Of a DNA stretch of 34,157 bases, positions 32,731 through 34,157 are shown one piece after another (position 1 is the first letter of the stretch; every line of letters begins with the position of its first letter). Under the pieces are notes generated by a model that saw only the letters and a list, made by a program, of their open reading frames with translations, made no database searches and had not been told where the DNA came from. The DNA is from an uncultured Myxococcales bacterium (lineage in GTDB: Bacteria > Myxococcota_A > UBA9042): the NCBI GenBank assembly GCA_903896545.1, contig CAITYF010000076.1:1-34157 (forward strand), written 5' to 3'. Both the position numbers and the translations under genes were made by a program.

Positions 32731-33965
32731 GCCGACCACCCCAGGCCGCGATACGTCGCGACATGTGCGCCCAAGGCGCCTTCCGAGAAAAGGACGTATT
32801 CGCTGAAAATTTCAGCCAATTCTCCGGACTTGGCGGGGCGAAAAACGACTGGGTCGCCGATTTGCGCGGGGGCGCCAGCGGGCAAAACGACGGGCGTTTG
32901 CACTTCTCCGGCGCCTTCAATGCCAAGCAATTGGCTGCCGACCGGCCACACGGGCATGGGCAAGCGGTCGCTCCCACTGCTACCCGATGCGATCCAGCCG
33001 CCGCCACCGCACGTCGCGATGCCGGGGCTGGGCGTTCGCGTTACAGCGAGGGCAAAGTGCAAGCTGGGCTGGAGATCCAAGCCGCGGTAGCCATCAAAAA
33101 GGTGGCCGACCAGAATGCCGGAGCCGATGGTGATCTCCGTCACGCTGGGGTCTTGCGCCGTGCGATCCACGGAACCGCTGCCACCGCCGTTGCACGACCA
33201 GTCGGCGTCAGGCGGTAGAAGCCCTCCCGCTCGTAACGCCGCGACCGCTTGGCCGCGCCTTGCCACGATGTCAGGCCAACTACGCGCCTTGATCCAGCGC
33301 TTAAACGGGTTCTGCCACGCCGCGAGCCGACCATCGTCGGGAAGCCCCGCAACGTGCGCCTCGTAACCCATCAGCCCGCGCAACTGCAGCGACGGTTCTT
33401 CCGCTACGCGACGCGCCAGCGCCACGACGTCGTCCGCCGTCCGCAGCGGGCTGCGCCGCACACCGATGTGCGTCCTGCCGATCGGCCGCCAGCCCATGTC
33501 CAGATCCAGCCAGACGGGAATCTTGACGTGCGCCGCGCGCGCCGCCGCCGCCAGCCACGCCACGTGCTGCGCTGCGTCGATCATCGCCGCCGCGTGCGTC
33601 AGTTGGTTCGCTTGTGCAAGCAGTTGCGCGTCGTGGGGACCACCCAGCGGATAACCCAGAAGTAGGTCCTGCACACCGCGCTCCGCCCAGTGCAGCGTCT
33701 CGCGCGCCGTGAACGTCATCAAGCCGTGAATAAGCCCAGCGGAATGCTGGACCGCCCGCTCGATCAGCGCCGGACAGCGCAGCGACTTGGTCGCCAACCG
33801 CACTTTCTTGTTGTGGAGACTGGCCGGCAGCAGCAGACGCGCTAGATTGTGATCAAACGCGTCCACGTCGACGAACGCCAGCGGCAACGCCCGTCCACGA
33901 AGCGCCGCAGCGTAAGCCGCCTGCAGATTGTCCCGCGTTTCAACCACCTTCGGCCCCCGGTGCAC
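32721..33965 (-). CDS. Fold-type III PLP enzyme, amino-acid deaminase/aldolase family (D-threonine aldolase/D-serine dehydratase-like)
   Basis: A 414-residue cytoplasmic enzyme using pyridoxal phosphate. It has the alanine-racemase-like N-terminal barrel: FVDVDAFDHNL, then RLATKSLRCPAL, with Lys60 as the PLP Schiff-base lysine. Further signatures are VWLDLDMGWRPIG, CNGGGSGS and VTEITIGSGILVGHLFD, and the C-terminal beta domain with GDPVVFRPAKSGELAEIF, all typical of the COG3616-type amino-acid deaminase/aldolase group (D-threonine aldolase, D-serine dehydratase relatives). The start is GTG 33965, preceded by GGAG at 6 nt; no ATG fits in frame. Reaction specificity is not predictable. It is the first gene of a coupled pair with the lipase-like lipoprotein. 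Confidence 0.9.
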   Translation of the reverse strand: MHRGPKVVETRDNLQAAYAAALRGRALPLAFVDVDAFDHNLARLLLPASLHNKKVRLATKSLRCPALIERAVQHSAGLIHGLMTFTARETLHWAERGVQDLLLGYPLGGPHDAQLLAQANQLTHAAAMIDAAQHVAWLAAAARAAHVKIPVWLDLDMGWRPIGRTHIGVRRSPLRTADDVVALARRVAEEPSLQLRGLMGYEAHVAGLPDDGRLAAWQNPFKRWIKARSWPDIVARRGQAVAALRAGGLLPPDADWSCNGGGSGSVDRTAQDPSVTEITIGSGILVGHLFDGYRGLDLQPSLHFALAVTRTPSPGIATCGGGGWIASGSSGSDRLPMPVWPVGSQLLGIEGAGEVQTPVVLPAGAPAQIGDPVVFRPAKSGELAEIFSEYVLFSEGALGAHVATYRGLGWSAWA

Positions 33966-34037
33966 ACGCTACTCCACATGCAAAATCACGTCGAGTCTGC
34001 TCAACCCTTGACGCACGGGCGGGTGACCGTGAGGCTA

Positions 34038-34068
34038 GGAGTGTGTCGGAGAACGTCCGACACGCTCC
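34038..34068. repeat. Strong inverted repeat 1 at the right edge
   Basis: A 13-bp stem (one G-T pair), GGAGTGTGTCGGA / TCCGACACGCTCC with loop GAACG, 73 bp upstream of the PLP-enzyme start. First of three consecutive hairpins; there is no T-run for an intrinsic terminator on either side. Confidence 0.75.
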
Positions 34069-34070
34069 GT

Positions 34071-34092
34071 CCAAGCCGCGGCTGCGGCTTGG
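34071..34092. repeat. Strong inverted repeat 2 at the right edge
   Basis: Perfect 9-bp stem CCAAGCCGC / GCGGCTTGG with a 4-nt loop, beginning two bases after repeat 1 ends. Confidence 0.75.
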
Positions 34093-34142
34093 CAAACGCG
34101 TGAAACTGCCTGAATTCACTTCAGGCAGTTGTTGCGCGTTTG
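34093..34142. repeat. Long bipartite inverted repeat 3 at the right edge
   Basis: An inner perfect 11-bp stem AACTGCCTGAA / TTCAGGCAGTT (34104-34114 and 34120-34130, 5-nt loop) is enclosed, across a small 3/4-nt internal loop, by an outer 8-bp stem CAAACGCG / CGCGTTTG (34093-34100 and 34135-34142). It totals 19 paired bases and directly follows repeat 2. Confidence 0.75.
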
Positions 34143-34157
34143 GCCCAAAACTCAAGC

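Noticed and set aside
33940..34155. A 71-codon minus-strand frame crossing the hairpin cluster.
   Set aside because: It overlaps three palindromes and the PLP-enzyme start, and has no ribosome-binding site or recognisable content.

Overview
The window looks like a chromosomal segment of a GC-rich, Gram-negative predatory- or myxobacteria-like organism (Myxococcota, or a neighbouring former 'Deltaproteobacteria' lineage such as Bradymonadia). The pointers are: many lipoproteins with long aspartate-rich tethers after the lipobox; MopE-type CDGxDNNCxG motifs beside thrombospondin-type-3-like calcium repeats; long arrays of slime-mould-type Cys-rich repeats; a MYXO-CTERM-like tail (Cys, hydrophobic stretch, Arg cluster); and strong G/C third-position codon use. 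This placement is inference from protein style; there is no rRNA or other marker in the window. I see no tRNA, rRNA, insertion sequence, phage gene or CRISPR array.

Layout. 1-2296 (minus strand): the start of an OmpP1/FadL-type outer-membrane protein cut by the window edge, an unknown lipoprotein, and an FKBP-type peptidyl-prolyl isomerase lipoprotein. 2557-12167 (plus): a tightly spaced four-gene operon encoding a 2059-residue Cys-rich, beta-repeat surface lipoprotein, a second Cys-motif and beta-propeller-like lipoprotein, a small exported protein with an HEAVH zincin motif, and an alpha/beta-hydrolase lipoprotein. 12171-13262 (minus): another Asp-tethered Cys-rich lipoprotein, convergent with the operon. 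13440-17627 (plus): a 1395-residue multi-pass membrane protein of unknown function with an internal duplication. 17634-20502 (minus): M32 carboxypeptidase, RecO, and a short RodZ-like HTH/membrane protein. 20643-23102 (plus): a GH15 glucoamylase-like exported protein with the MYXO-CTERM-like tail. 23356-28971 (plus): an RND heavy-metal efflux adaptor and pump (CzcB/CzcA type), followed by an OprP-like porin. 28982-33965 (minus): a fold-type III PLP enzyme, a lipase-like lipoprotein translationally coupled to it, and a GT-C-like polytopic membrane protein. 33966-34157: no gene, but three consecutive strong inverted repeats.

How it fits together. Most of the window is cell-envelope material: at least seven predicted lipoproteins, two outer-membrane barrels, two large inner-membrane proteins and an efflux system. 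The four-gene operon at 2557-12167 is the best candidate for an undescribed system: a very large extracellular scaffold co-expressed with a putative zinc hydrolase and an esterase-like lipoprotein, suggesting surface attachment plus degradation, though no substrate can be read from the sequence. Three convergent gene pairs end only 3, 6 and 10 bp apart, so no dedicated terminator fits between them. Start codons were chosen by signal peptide or lipobox position and ribosome-binding sites; several differ from the longest open frame.
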